From an uncultured Prochlorococcus sp. (GTDB lineage Bacteria; Cyanobacteriota; Cyanobacteriia; PCC-6307; Cyanobiaceae), in NCBI GenBank assembly GCA_902624085.1, contig CACNWD010000010.1, positions 1-40,202 of the forward strand: a stretch of 40,202 nucleotides of DNA, read 5' to 3'. How positions within the stretch are numbered: position 1 is the stretch's first letter; each line of letters opens with the position of its first letter. Shown one piece after another: positions 27,065 to 34,495 of this stretch. The position numbers and the translations under genes were made by a program. The notes under the pieces were generated by a model that did no database searches, had not been told where the DNA came from, and saw nothing but the letters and a program-made list of their open reading frames with translations.

Positions 27065-27424
27065 ATGAATAAAATTACAAACTATTTAAAAGTATTAAAT
27101 ATTTTTTTTATATTAATTTTACTTTCAAGTTGTAATGAAGAATTTAATTTTAACAAGAGAGATAAGAACAATGATCCAATAATTAATTCTCAAAGAAGCA
27201 ATACTAAAGATAAATTAGAGATCACAATCTCCTGCAATGAAGAAAGTATTGAAGAATATCTCAAGGATGGTTGGAAAATTAAAGATAAGACGTCTAGAGA
27301 AAAGGTTTGTTCATGGAAATCTACCCCAGCTAATAGTACTTGTGATATTGAAAAAGATAAAGGATGCAAAATTATTAAGCCCGCTAGTTTTGGTAATGAA
27401 TCAATTTATTTGCTAGAAAAATAA
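27065..27424 (+). CDS. Small putative lipoprotein
   Basis: This 119-residue protein has a hydrophobic signal (about 8-20) and a lipobox LSSC with Cys23 as the likely lipidated residue. The mature domain has five cysteines (ISCNEE, KVCSW, STCDIE, KGCKI and one more pairing only with the lipid-linked Cys excluded), so it could be disulphide-stabilised in the periplasm; precise pairing is not inferable. I recognise no family. It is 10 bp after the paralogue gene and 13 bp before a 42-residue gene, suggesting an operon of small proteins. Confidence 0.6.
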   Translation: MNKITNYLKVLNIFFILILLSSCNEEFNFNKRDKNNDPIINSQRSNTKDKLEITISCNEESIEEYLKDGWKIKDKTSREKVCSWKSTPANSTCDIEKDKGCKIIKPASFGNESIYLLEK

Positions 27425-27437
27425 ATTACTTTTAGTT

Positions 27438-27566
27438 ATGCAAAGAAAAGATGATCAACTAATTAATTCTCTTTATGAAAAATTAAAAAATTTCAAAAAA
27501 GATGGATTAATAATAACCAAAAAAGAAGTAGAAGATTTCTTCTATTTACTTCTAAAAAATAATTAG
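27438..27566 (+). CDS. Small hypothetical protein (42 residues)
   Basis: This 42-codon frame begins MQRKDDQLINSLYEKL and includes KKDGLIITKKEVEDFFYLLLKNN. It is amphipathic and helical, with balanced charge rather than random AT-rich composition. ATG start, 13 bp after the lipoprotein gene stop and on the same strand. No family known. Confidence 0.45.
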   Translation: MQRKDDQLINSLYEKLKNFKKDGLIITKKEVEDFFYLLLKNN

Positions 27567-27577
27567 GTATTTTTTAG

Positions 27578-27583
27578 TATAAT
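27578..27583 (+). promoter_or_regulatory. Candidate -10 element (TATAAT)
   Basis: A perfect TATAAT lies 38 bp before the ATG of the 28-residue gene. No good -35 is seen, as is common in Prochlorococcus. Confidence 0.35.
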
Positions 27584-27621
27584 AATTGCGTAATATTGGC
27601 GTTATTTAATTATTATAATAA

Positions 27622-27708
27622 ATGTCTAATTTTTCCCCTTTAACGATTACTTTAGTGGTTCTATTCATTATTAGCCTAATTGCCTTATTAAGAGCGACCT
27701 CTAAATAA
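27622..27708 (+). CDS. 28-residue single-helix membrane peptide
   Basis: This 28-codon frame encodes one membrane helix (about LTITLVVLFIISLIALL) with a short basic C-terminus (RATSK). The layout is that of the small subunits of photosystems, b6f and NDH-1, but I do not recognise it as any of PsaM, PsbM, PsbT, PetG, PetL, PetM or Ycf12. Support for coding: an ATG with a candidate -10 element 38 bp upstream, hydrophobic content and a clean end. It is 53 bp before the photolyase gene. Confidence 0.5.
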   Translation: MSNFSPLTITLVVLFIISLIALLRATSK

Positions 27709-27760
27709 CAACAAAGATATCTTTTATTTTTTAAAATAAAACTTATAAACAAAAATTTAT

Positions 27761-29254
27761 ATGCATGAAATAAATATTTGTTGGTTTAAAAAAGATTTAA
27801 GAGTTGTAGATAATGAGGCTTTATATAATGCCTCAAAAGATTATGATGTATTGCCACTTTATATATTAGAAAAAGAGAAATGGCAACAACTTTCTCATTC
27901 TTACAGACAGTGGCAATTCTGTAAGGAATGTATTATTGATTTAAGAGAAGATCTATATTTAATGGGACAGCCTTTAATTATAAGAATTGGTGATGTTATT
28001 GATATTTTTGAAGAGATAAAAAATACTTATAAAATCAAGGGGATTTACAGTCATCAGGAAACTGGTGATTTCCTATCTTACAAAAGGGATCAAAAAGTTA
28101 GAAGATGGTCAAGAGAAAATAATATACCTTGGGAAGAGTATATTCAATTTGGTGTTTTTAGAGGCACTCTAAAAAGAGATAAATGGGCTAAAACCTATAA
28201 AAAACATTTTGAAAAAGAAATTATCAATATTACTAAAGTTTTCAAAGCATTGCCCTTCAAGGGAGAAAATTTACCCTCTGATAATTTTTTTGACTTTAAA
28301 AATGATAAATGCCATGGGAGATGTATTGGTGGGAGAAAAGAGGCCATCAAAAGATTGAATTATTTTTTAAATAATGAAATATATTCATATGGTAAAAACA
28401 TCTCAAGTCCAGCTAAATCTTATTTTAGCTGCTCGAGACTCTCACCATACATAACTATGGGGTGCATATCACTAAAAGAGATCTTAAAACATACAAAAAG
28501 CGTAAAGACTAAAGACAGCAAAATGTTTACTAGTAGATTATTTTGGCATTGTCATTTTATTCAAAAATTAGAAACCCAGCCTGAACTAGAGTTCAAGGAA
28601 TATCATCCTTACTTTGAAAACATAAGAATTAAAAATGATTATTTTCTTGAAGCTTGGAGTGAAGGTAAGACTGGTTATCCATTCTTAGACGCTTGCATGA
28701 GATCACTAAACCATAATGGTTGGATAAATTTCAGAATGAGAGCAATGTTGATGTCCTTTGCCTCTTATAATCTTTGGATACCTTGGCAAGAATCTGGATT
28801 AAAATTAGCTCAAAAGTTCATTGATTATGAACCAGGGATTCATTGGAATCAATGTCAAATGCAATCCGGTACAACTTCAATAAATACGAATAGGATTTAT
28901 AACCCTATTAAACAGGGAAAAGATCATGACCCAAAAGGGACCTTTATTAAAAAATGGGTTCCTGAATTAAAAGATATTTCGCAAGATTTAATACATGAAC
29001 CATGGTTAATTAATAATATTGACATTTATAATTCTCAAACTATGAATTATATTAAACCAATAATTGATTTAAAACTAACCTCAAGAAATGCAAGAAAATT
29101 ATTATTCCAAATATCTTTAAAAAAAGAATATTGGAATATTTCCAAGAGAATTTATGAAAAACATGGATCAAGAAAACCTACAAATAAGAGGAAAACCAAA
29201 AAAATAATTAATAATTCCACAAATAAACAATTTGAATTAGATTTAAATTTATAA
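27761..29254 (+). CDS. phr: Photolyase/cryptochrome-family flavoprotein
   Basis: Members of this family use blue light and FAD to split UV-made pyrimidine dimers. The protein has 497 residues. The N-terminal alpha/beta antenna domain begins ICWFKKDLRVVDNEAL. The C-terminal FAD domain has SCSRLSPYITMGCIS, GYPFLDACMRSLNHNGWINFRMR and YEPGIHWNQCQMQSGTT. The FAD-site order matches a functional enzyme, but WNQCQMQSGTT and RLFWHCHF differ from the WQWxAGTGTDA and WREFY of classical CPD class I photolyase. I cannot assign CPD, 6-4 or cryptochrome-like activity. It is framed by the two paralogous small genes. Confidence 0.85.
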   Translation: MHEINICWFKKDLRVVDNEALYNASKDYDVLPLYILEKEKWQQLSHSYRQWQFCKECIIDLREDLYLMGQPLIIRIGDVIDIFEEIKNTYKIKGIYSHQETGDFLSYKRDQKVRRWSRENNIPWEEYIQFGVFRGTLKRDKWAKTYKKHFEKEIINITKVFKALPFKGENLPSDNFFDFKNDKCHGRCIGGRKEAIKRLNYFLNNEIYSYGKNISSPAKSYFSCSRLSPYITMGCISLKEILKHTKSVKTKDSKMFTSRLFWHCHFIQKLETQPELEFKEYHPYFENIRIKNDYFLEAWSEGKTGYPFLDACMRSLNHNGWINFRMRAMLMSFASYNLWIPWQESGLKLAQKFIDYEPGIHWNQCQMQSGTTSINTNRIYNPIKQGKDHDPKGTFIKKWVPELKDISQDLIHEPWLINNIDIYNSQTMNYIKPIIDLKLTSRNARKLLFQISLKKEYWNISKRIYEKHGSRKPTNKRKTKKIINNSTNKQFELDLNL

Positions 29255-29507
29255 AATAAATTTCAAAATTCTATTTAAGAAAATAATTATATAGAAAATA
29301 TTTGATATGTAATTCAAAAATTGTCAATAAAGTAATTATTATTATTTTAATTTAATAATCTAATCTTATTAAATAACTAATATTTCAATTAAAGGATTTG
29401 TATAAAACTGGTAACATTATTTTGAACATTACAAGTAATTTTTTATCAAAAGTAACAAGCGATACTAATGTTTTTTTTATATATTATTACAATAAAGATT
29501 TAAGATT

Positions 29508-29711
29508 ATGTCTTACGAAGCAGGAAGCAAAGAGTGTAGGAATTTAATTGATGCTAAAGAAAGTTTAGTTTCTGCAATGGAATCTCTTAGTGAAATTACA
29601 GACACAGAAAAGCTCCAATTACAAATAAAAGATATTTACAACACTTTAGAAAAGATGCATGATAATAGAAGGGATATAGAATCCACTACAAAAAATTACA
29701 ATTTAAGATAG
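29508..29711 (+). CDS. Small hypothetical coiled-coil protein
   Basis: This 67-residue acidic helical protein begins MSYEAGSKECRNLIDAKE and has leucines and isoleucines at heptad-like spacing between 13 and 52. It has no membrane segment or signal and I know no family. The upstream gap 29255-29507 (253 bp) is non-coding and AT-rich; a weak TACAAT at 29488-29493 could be a -10. It converges with the paralogue gene at 29724-29921 across 12 bp. Confidence 0.55.
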   Translation: MSYEAGSKECRNLIDAKESLVSAMESLSEITDTEKLQLQIKDIYNTLEKMHDNRRDIESTTKNYNLR

Positions 29712-29723
29712 CTATTAAAACAA

Positions 29724-29921
29724 TTAGAACTGATTTTGTACTTTCTTCTTATTCTTTTCAGATAACAATTGATGTAATGCATCTAGTTGTGCATGAACCT
29801 CTCTAGCTTCTCCAGGATCAGGTAATAATCCTTCTTTCAATAACATTTGGTGCATATCTCTAAGTTCTAACCTTATGTACCGCAGGTGAGAACTTACCTC
29901 TTCTCTCTTTGTAGAACTCAT
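29724..29921 (-). CDS. Small helical protein, paralogue of the one at 26878-27054
   Basis: This 65-residue protein carries the same pattern as the gene at 26878-27054: HLx3RxELx2MH, then ExLLPxP, then DxL. Reading side by side, about 15 of 44 residues agree over the shared part. The C-terminus adds a Lys/Gln-rich tail. It is predicted to be a two-helix hairpin and has no signal or membrane segment. Function unknown, though I recall that Prochlorococcus genomes carry several such proteins. Its candidate promoter has a TATAAT on the minus strand at 29942-29947, 20 bp before the ATG. Confidence 0.65.
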   Translation of the reverse strand: MSSTKREEVSSHLRYIRLELRDMHQMLLKEGLLPDPGEAREVHAQLDALHQLLSEKNKKKVQNQF

Positions 29922-29941
29922 ATCATTGGATCAACATAAAT

Positions 29942-29947
29942 ATTATA
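29942..29947 (-). promoter_or_regulatory. Candidate -10 element for the 65-residue paralogue gene
   Basis: TATAAT on the minus strand ends 21 bp before the ATG at 29921, with TTATTA at 29965-29970 as a weak -35 at 17-bp spacing. Confidence 0.4.
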
Positions 29948-30037
29948 CAATATTGGTAAAGTTCTAATAAATTTATCTAACCATAGACTAAATAAAATTT
30001 TATTATAAAAATTAACTAACAATAAGAACTAAAAAAA

Positions 30038-30211
30038 ATGAAAAGGAAATCAAAAAAAAGAAAAGTCAAATCAAACTTTACTAATAAAAAAGATTCTTAT
30101 GAGAATAAAAATACTGCAAAGATTGTATTATTTATATTTGGGATTGGACCAATAATTGGAATAATTATATTTCTAGCTAGTAAAGGATTTTTTAATTCAC
30201 CACAAATATAA
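30038..30211 (+). CDS. Small membrane protein with a basic head
   Basis: This 57-residue frame has a strongly basic N-terminus (MKRKSKKRKVK) and a single membrane helix (about 28-47, IVLFIFGIGPIIGIIIFL). Such a layout places the basic head in the cytoplasm. I recognise no family. ATG start after an A-rich stretch; nothing else occupies this gap. Confidence 0.5.
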   Translation: MKRKSKKRKVKSNFTNKKDSYENKNTAKIVLFIFGIGPIIGIIIFLASKGFFNSPQI

Positions 30212-30306
30212 AATTAATTAAGAAACCCAAAAAAATTTAAGATATCCAAACTTTAACTAGATAATCACAAAAATATTGTTAAGTTTACTTTATAAATTTT
30301 AAAATC

Positions 30307-30474
30307 ATGAGATATTTAAATCCTTCTACAAGATTAAAACTAAATGAAATTATATTTAGGATTAATAATAAAAAGCACGTGAGATTGTCTGAGAGAATAC
30401 TATTAAGCAAGTATTTGGAAAAATATCCTTACTTAAATTCATTATTTAAAGAGAGATCATCTAAATTTCCCTAA
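30307..30474 (+). CDS. Small basic hypothetical protein
   Basis: This 55-residue protein (begins MRYLNPSTRLKLNEII) is Arg/Lys-rich and helical, with no membrane segment or signal. Its amino-acid composition, with nine arginine or histidine residues, is unlike untranslated AT-rich DNA here. The end overlaps the end of the facing gene by 18 bp. No family known. Confidence 0.45.
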   Translation: MRYLNPSTRLKLNEIIFRINNKKHVRLSERILLSKYLEKYPYLNSLFKERSSKFP

Positions 30475-30660
30475 TGAATTAATACGAAAATTTGCTATTT
30501 TAAACGCTGTCTCTGGGTTTGATTGAACGAATGGATGATCTGATAATAAGTCAATAACCTTACTTATTTTTAAACTTTCATCTTCACATTCCAATCTTTG
30601 CCACTCTTCATCGAAAGATATAGCAAAACTATCAGCGTTATTAAACGTTCTCTCCTTCAT
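30457..30660 (-). CDS. Small acidic hypothetical protein
   Basis: This 67-residue soluble protein has an acidic centre (ISFDEEWQRLECEDE) and the stretch VIDLLSDHPFVQSNPETAFKIANFRINSL. I do not recognise it, though the pattern is typical of conserved picocyanobacterial hypothetical proteins. It converges with the 55-residue gene (18-bp overlap) and diverges from the ribbon-helix-helix gene across 123 bp. Confidence 0.55.
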   Translation of the reverse strand: MKERTFNNADSFAISFDEEWQRLECEDESLKISKVIDLLSDHPFVQSNPETAFKIANFRINSLGKFR

Positions 30661-30733
30661 CTGTTTTTAAAAATTTTCAAATCTAAAAATATTTTAATTT
30701 AAGAAAATTAAATTTACAGAAAGGGCATTAGAA

Positions 30734-30763
30734 TTGTTAGATATTTGACAAAAGTGTTACAAT
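30734..30763 (+). promoter_or_regulatory. Candidate promoter of the ribbon-helix-helix gene
   Basis: TTGTTA (30734-30739) and TACAAT (30758-30763) are spaced 18 bp apart, with the ATG 21 bp downstream of the -10. A perfect TTGACA at 30745-30750 is too close to the -10 to be its -35. Confidence 0.45.
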
Positions 30764-30772
30764 TATGACAAA
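30746..30772 (+). promoter_or_regulatory. Direct-repeat candidate operator
   Basis: TGACAAA occurs at 30746-30752 and 30766-30772, exactly 20 bp (about two helical turns) apart. The copies flank the candidate -10. Bound protein would block transcription of the downstream ribbon-helix-helix gene. Confidence 0.45.
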
Positions 30773-30783
30773 GGAAATTTTTT

Positions 30784-31152
30784 ATGGACAATAGCGTAAA
30801 GAGAATTGGTTATCTTCCAAGAAAAAGAGTCTTAGAGATTATTGACAAAATTTCTCAAACTGAATCTATAAGCAGATCAAAAGTTGTTGGGATATTAGTC
30901 GAGGAAGCTCTTGGAGCTAGGGGAATTGATAACTTTGCTTTTGGGAATAAAATCAATCAAAATAATAATAAAGTTGAAAACCTTTCAAAAAGCGTTAAGA
31001 ATAAACAAAATATAAATATCTCCGAAGATGAATTTGTTGATGATAGCGGTTATACATTTTCATCAAATAATAATTTAGAAAGGGATATTTCCTCATCAGA
31101 TATAGAACTAGCAAATAAAATAAATCTTTTGAAGAAATCTGGCTTAATTTAA
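30784..31152 (+). CDS. Ribbon-helix-helix (CopG/Arc-like) DNA-binding protein
   Basis: This 122-residue protein begins with a short strand and two helices: KRIGYLPRKRVLEIIDKIS followed by SISRSKVVGILVEEAL. That is the ribbon-helix-helix layout of dimeric repressors. Residues 50-105 are Asn/Ser-rich and look disordered, and the end may form a short helix (ELANKINLLKKSG). The family call is by pattern, not a search. Self-repression is plausible, because the -10 of its promoter lies between two TGACAAA repeats. The DUF2130 gene follows 145 bp later on the same strand. Confidence 0.65.
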   Translation: MDNSVKRIGYLPRKRVLEIIDKISQTESISRSKVVGILVEEALGARGIDNFAFGNKINQNNNKVENLSKSVKNKQNINISEDEFVDDSGYTFSSNNNLERDISSSDIELANKINLLKKSGLI

Positions 31153-31297
31153 ATACTAAATCATTAATAATTATTTTTCAGATTTGAATTAGATTTTCTT
31201 TTAAACAGATATCAAATGTAGTTTAAACTTAATACAAGAATATAAATATTTAAAATTGATTAACATAAAAAAAATTCTAGAAATCTTTTATTAAGTT

Positions 31298-32599
31298 ATG
31301 AAAGATATAAAATGTCCATCATGTGGAAAAACATTTAAAATAGATCCCTCAAATTTTGATCAATTGCTTTCTCAAATTAAAAATGATGAATTTAATAAAC
31401 AAATTGAGGAAAGATTAATTCTTGCAAAAAAAGAAAAGAATAAGGAAATTGAACTAGTAAAAACAGAATTAAAGCTTGAAATGATACGAGAAAAAAAAGA
31501 GATGGAAAAGACAATAATTTCCTTACAGTCAAAATTGAGTCATGTAGATAAAGATAAATTTAACGAATTAAATACTATAAGAAATGAGTCAGAAAAAATA
31601 ATAAATAACTTAAATATTAAAATTGAGAAATTAAATAACGAAATTATAAATCAAGCAGAAACTCTTAAAATTTCTAAAGAAAAAGAAATTATAAATGCAG
31701 TTACTAAAGTTGAAAAAGAGAAAACAGAATTAAGAATAATATTAGAGAAAATCAAGCAAGAAAAATATGACTCAGAAAAGGCAATAGAAGAAAGATATAA
31801 AGAAATAATAAAAGAAAGAGACTTAAAAATTACTGATTTAAGAGATATGCAACTTAAATTAAGTACAAAAATGCAAGGGGAAACTCTTGAAAAGCATTGT
31901 GAAAATGAGTTTAATAAAATACGCGCTACTGGATTTCAAACTTCAATTTTTGAGAAAGATAATGACTCCTCTTCAGGCAGTAAGGGAGACTATATCTTCA
32001 GAGAGTTTGATAACCAAAATTTAGAAATAATATCAATCATGTTTGAGATGAAAAACGAGAGTCAAAACTCTGTAAATAAGAAAAAAAATGAAGACTATTT
32101 TAAAGAATTAGATAAGGATAGAAAAGAAAAATCATGTGAATACGCTGTATTAGTATCTTTACTTGAGCAAGATAGCGAACTATATAACTCTGGCATAGTA
32201 GATGTTTCACATAGATATCCTAAAATGTATGTAATAAGGCCCCAATTTTTTATTCCAATTATTTCACTTCTAAGAAATGCAGCATTAAAGTCATTAAAAT
32301 ATAAACGAGAACTAGAAATTGAAAAGGCTAAAAAATTAGACATCACAAATTTCGAGAGTACTCTAAATCAATTTAAGTATGCAGTTGGAAATAATGTTAG
32401 GCTTGCTTCTGATAGATTTAAAGATGCAATCTTGGGTATTGATAAAACCATTAGAAATCTTGAAAAGACAAAAGAGGCATTGCTTTTATCAGAACAACAT
32501 CTGCAAAGAGCTAATATAAAATCACAAGATCTAACTATCAAAAAATTAACATATAATAATCCAACTATGAAAAGAGAATTTAAAAAAAATATTGACTAG
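31298..32599 (+). CDS. DUF2130 coiled-coil protein with a nuclease-like site
   Basis: This 433-residue protein starts with a half zinc ribbon (CPSCGKTF), then a long charged coiled coil (about 30-190). The domain at about 190-340 matches my memory of DUF2130: GETLEKHCENEF, SKGDYIFREF, FEMKNE and YPKMYVIRPQFFIP. It holds a D231...E250-x-K252 set, the spacing of PD-(D/E)XK nucleases, with E196 as a possible helper. The C-terminal part is again helical. Function is unknown; RmuC-like DNA-metabolic proteins have the same coiled-coil-plus-nuclease plan. Phage or defence origin is possible but not shown. Confidence 0.75.
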   Translation: MKDIKCPSCGKTFKIDPSNFDQLLSQIKNDEFNKQIEERLILAKKEKNKEIELVKTELKLEMIREKKEMEKTIISLQSKLSHVDKDKFNELNTIRNESEKIINNLNIKIEKLNNEIINQAETLKISKEKEIINAVTKVEKEKTELRIILEKIKQEKYDSEKAIEERYKEIIKERDLKITDLRDMQLKLSTKMQGETLEKHCENEFNKIRATGFQTSIFEKDNDSSSGSKGDYIFREFDNQNLEIISIMFEMKNESQNSVNKKKNEDYFKELDKDRKEKSCEYAVLVSLLEQDSELYNSGIVDVSHRYPKMYVIRPQFFIPIISLLRNAALKSLKYKRELEIEKAKKLDITNFESTLNQFKYAVGNNVRLASDRFKDAILGIDKTIRNLEKTKEALLLSEQHLQRANIKSQDLTIKKLTYNNPTMKREFKKNID

Positions 32600-32677
32600 C
32601 TAAAATTAATATATATTGAATGAAAATAAAGTAGAAATATTAGTGATAAGAGATATAATTTAATTAATAATTAATTT

Positions 32678-32965
32678 ATGATGACGGGAAAAAAACCTAT
32701 TCATTTGATTTCTAAAGATCTTGGCATAGATGCCAAGAAGGTTATTAAAGCATGCAACGAAATTGGAATTTATGCCAAAGGAGCATCAAAGAGGTTAGAC
32801 AATAAAGAGGAAGAAAAAATTAAAACTTACTTCAATAACGGGAAGAATGTAGCTAATGAGGTTATAGATATAAAGATTGATTCATTAAATGAAACAACTA
32901 ATCAAAAGGAATTTACGATCAAACATACAAATAATAAATATTTTCCCAATAGATTAATAAAATAA
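32678..32965 (+). CDS. Stand-alone IF-2 N-terminal-like domain protein
   Basis: The product has 95 residues. Residues 5-52 (KPIHLISKDLGIDAKKVIKAC, then NEIGIYAKGASKRL) have the layout of the IF2_N module found at the N-terminus of initiation factor 2. There is no GTPase part, so this is not infB. The rest is a low-complexity tail rich in Asn, Lys and Ile. The start is the double ATG at 32678/32681. It stands 78 bp after the DUF2130 gene. A regulatory or RNA/ribosome-binding role is possible. Confidence 0.6.
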   Translation: MMTGKKPIHLISKDLGIDAKKVIKACNEIGIYAKGASKRLDNKEEEKIKTYFNNGKNVANEVIDIKIDSLNETTNQKEFTIKHTNNKYFPNRLIK

Positions 32966-33056
32966 ATATAAAGTTCTACATTATATTTGAAAAATAACTC
33001 TATTAAATCACGCTTAAAACAATTTTTTTAGATATCATAAGTAAAATTACTTAATC

Positions 33057-33467
33057 ATGAATAACTACGAGGTCTTAAATATTCTAGATAAATCTTGGTC
33101 CAAGCAAAGATTGATAGAAAAGATTAAAAGAGGTCAAAGTTCCGAACAAATTGTTCAGAATTTTATTAATGAGAATAAAAATAATTTAGATTTAGTAATT
33201 AATCTAATAAATCAAAAAGATAATAATGTTCTCAGTTATATGGAAGAGATAGCTAATTGTGAACTAAATTTAATAAATGAGTTGAGGAAGAAAGAAAGTA
33301 AATCCAATATTGAAATCAAAGAAAATATTATTGATATAAATCCAATAACTAAAGTTTATAATGAATTTCAATTATCTTTATTTATGAAAAAGTGGAGTAA
33401 TCAATTTGTCATTGGAATTTTAATTATGTTATCTATAATATCTCTCACCAAACAAGCTTGGGCATAA
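33057..33467 (+). CDS. Hypothetical tail-anchored protein
   Basis: This 136-residue protein has a soluble helical N-terminal region (about 1-90) and one membrane helix at the C-terminus (about 116-134, VIGILIMLSIISL), with almost no residues after it. This is a tail-anchored design. I recognise no family. It precedes the exonuclease gene of the repair operon by 38 bp on the same strand, so it may share the transcript. Confidence 0.5.
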   Translation: MNNYEVLNILDKSWSKQRLIEKIKRGQSSEQIVQNFINENKNNLDLVINLINQKDNNVLSYMEEIANCELNLINELRKKESKSNIEIKENIIDINPITKVYNEFQLSLFMKKWSNQFVIGILIMLSIISLTKQAWA

Positions 33468-33505
33468 TTAGCTAAATTAATTTGTATGAATTTTGATTAA
33501 ATCGA

Positions 33506-34495
33506 TTGATAAATTCTAAACAAAATTTAATTACTCAAACAATTAAAGGATTATATTGCGAACCAGCCAAAATTTGGATCGATCCCAACAGACCAGTTGA
33601 GAAAGCGATTATAACTCATGCTCATGCTGATCACTTCACAAATGGATGCAGAGAGTATATCTGTTCAATTGAAACTGGATTATTATTAAGGAAAAGATTT
33701 GGCAATAATATAAATTTAAAAACAATTGATTATGATAAAAAATTCTCAATTAATGGTATAAAATTTTCACTACATCCCTCTGGTCATATTTTAGGTTCTT
33801 CTCAAATAAAGATAATCGCAGGCTCTGAAACATGGCTAATTACTGGTGATCTTAAGAGACAAAAAGATAAAACTTGCAAAAGTTACGAGAAAGTAAAAAC
33901 TGACTTCCTAATATGCGAATCAACATTTGGACTTCCTATCTTTAATTGGGAATCAACCGATAAAATCATAGATGATATTACAAAATGGGTTTCCCAATCT
34001 GAAGATTCAATCTCAATTCTTTTTTGTTATTCCTTGGGTAAAGCTCAAAGATTATTAAGTGAGCTAAATAGCCAGAAACTTACAAATATTTATGTTCATA
34101 AAAGTATTAATAAAATGAATTTAATCTACAAAAGACTTGGAATAGAATTTGCAGAAGCAAAGATCTATGATACCAACTTAGAAATATGTAATCTTAATAA
34201 AAGCTTATTACTACTTCCTCCATCATTAAATAATAAAAATTTTCTGAGAAAATTTAAAAAAGTTCGTACTGGTTTTGCAAGTGGTTGGATGTCTATAAGG
34301 GCATTAAAAAAAAGATCTGGCTTTGATAAGGGATTTACTATTTCTGATCATGCAGATTGGAATGGGTTGGTCAAAACCATAAAAGAATCTGAAGCAAAAA
34401 GAGTTTTTCTATATCATGGAGATGGTGAGTCCTTAGCAAACTTTCTTAGAGATAAAGAAGATCTAAATATTAAACAATTAAATGAAATTAAATGA
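33506..34495 (+). CDS. Ligase-associated DNA exonuclease (SNM1-type beta-lactamase fold)
   Basis: This MBL/beta-CASP-like nuclease is the partner of Lhr and ATP-ligase in bacterial repair clusters (TIGR04122-like). It has 329 residues. The metal motif HAHADH is at H38-H43, followed by SGHILGSSQI and ITGDLKRQKDKT with the bridging aspartate, and later SDHADW near the C-terminus. The start is TTG at 33506: a stop (TGA) is in frame at 33494 and no ATG precedes the metal motif, so TTG is the only standard choice. The stop overlaps the ligase start by 4 bp. Confidence 0.85.
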   Translation: MINSKQNLITQTIKGLYCEPAKIWIDPNRPVEKAIITHAHADHFTNGCREYICSIETGLLLRKRFGNNINLKTIDYDKKFSINGIKFSLHPSGHILGSSQIKIIAGSETWLITGDLKRQKDKTCKSYEKVKTDFLICESTFGLPIFNWESTDKIIDDITKWVSQSEDSISILFCYSLGKAQRLLSELNSQKLTNIYVHKSINKMNLIYKRLGIEFAEAKIYDTNLEICNLNKSLLLLPPSLNNKNFLRKFKKVRTGFASGWMSIRALKKRSGFDKGFTISDHADWNGLVKTIKESEAKRVFLYHGDGESLANFLRDKEDLNIKQLNEIK

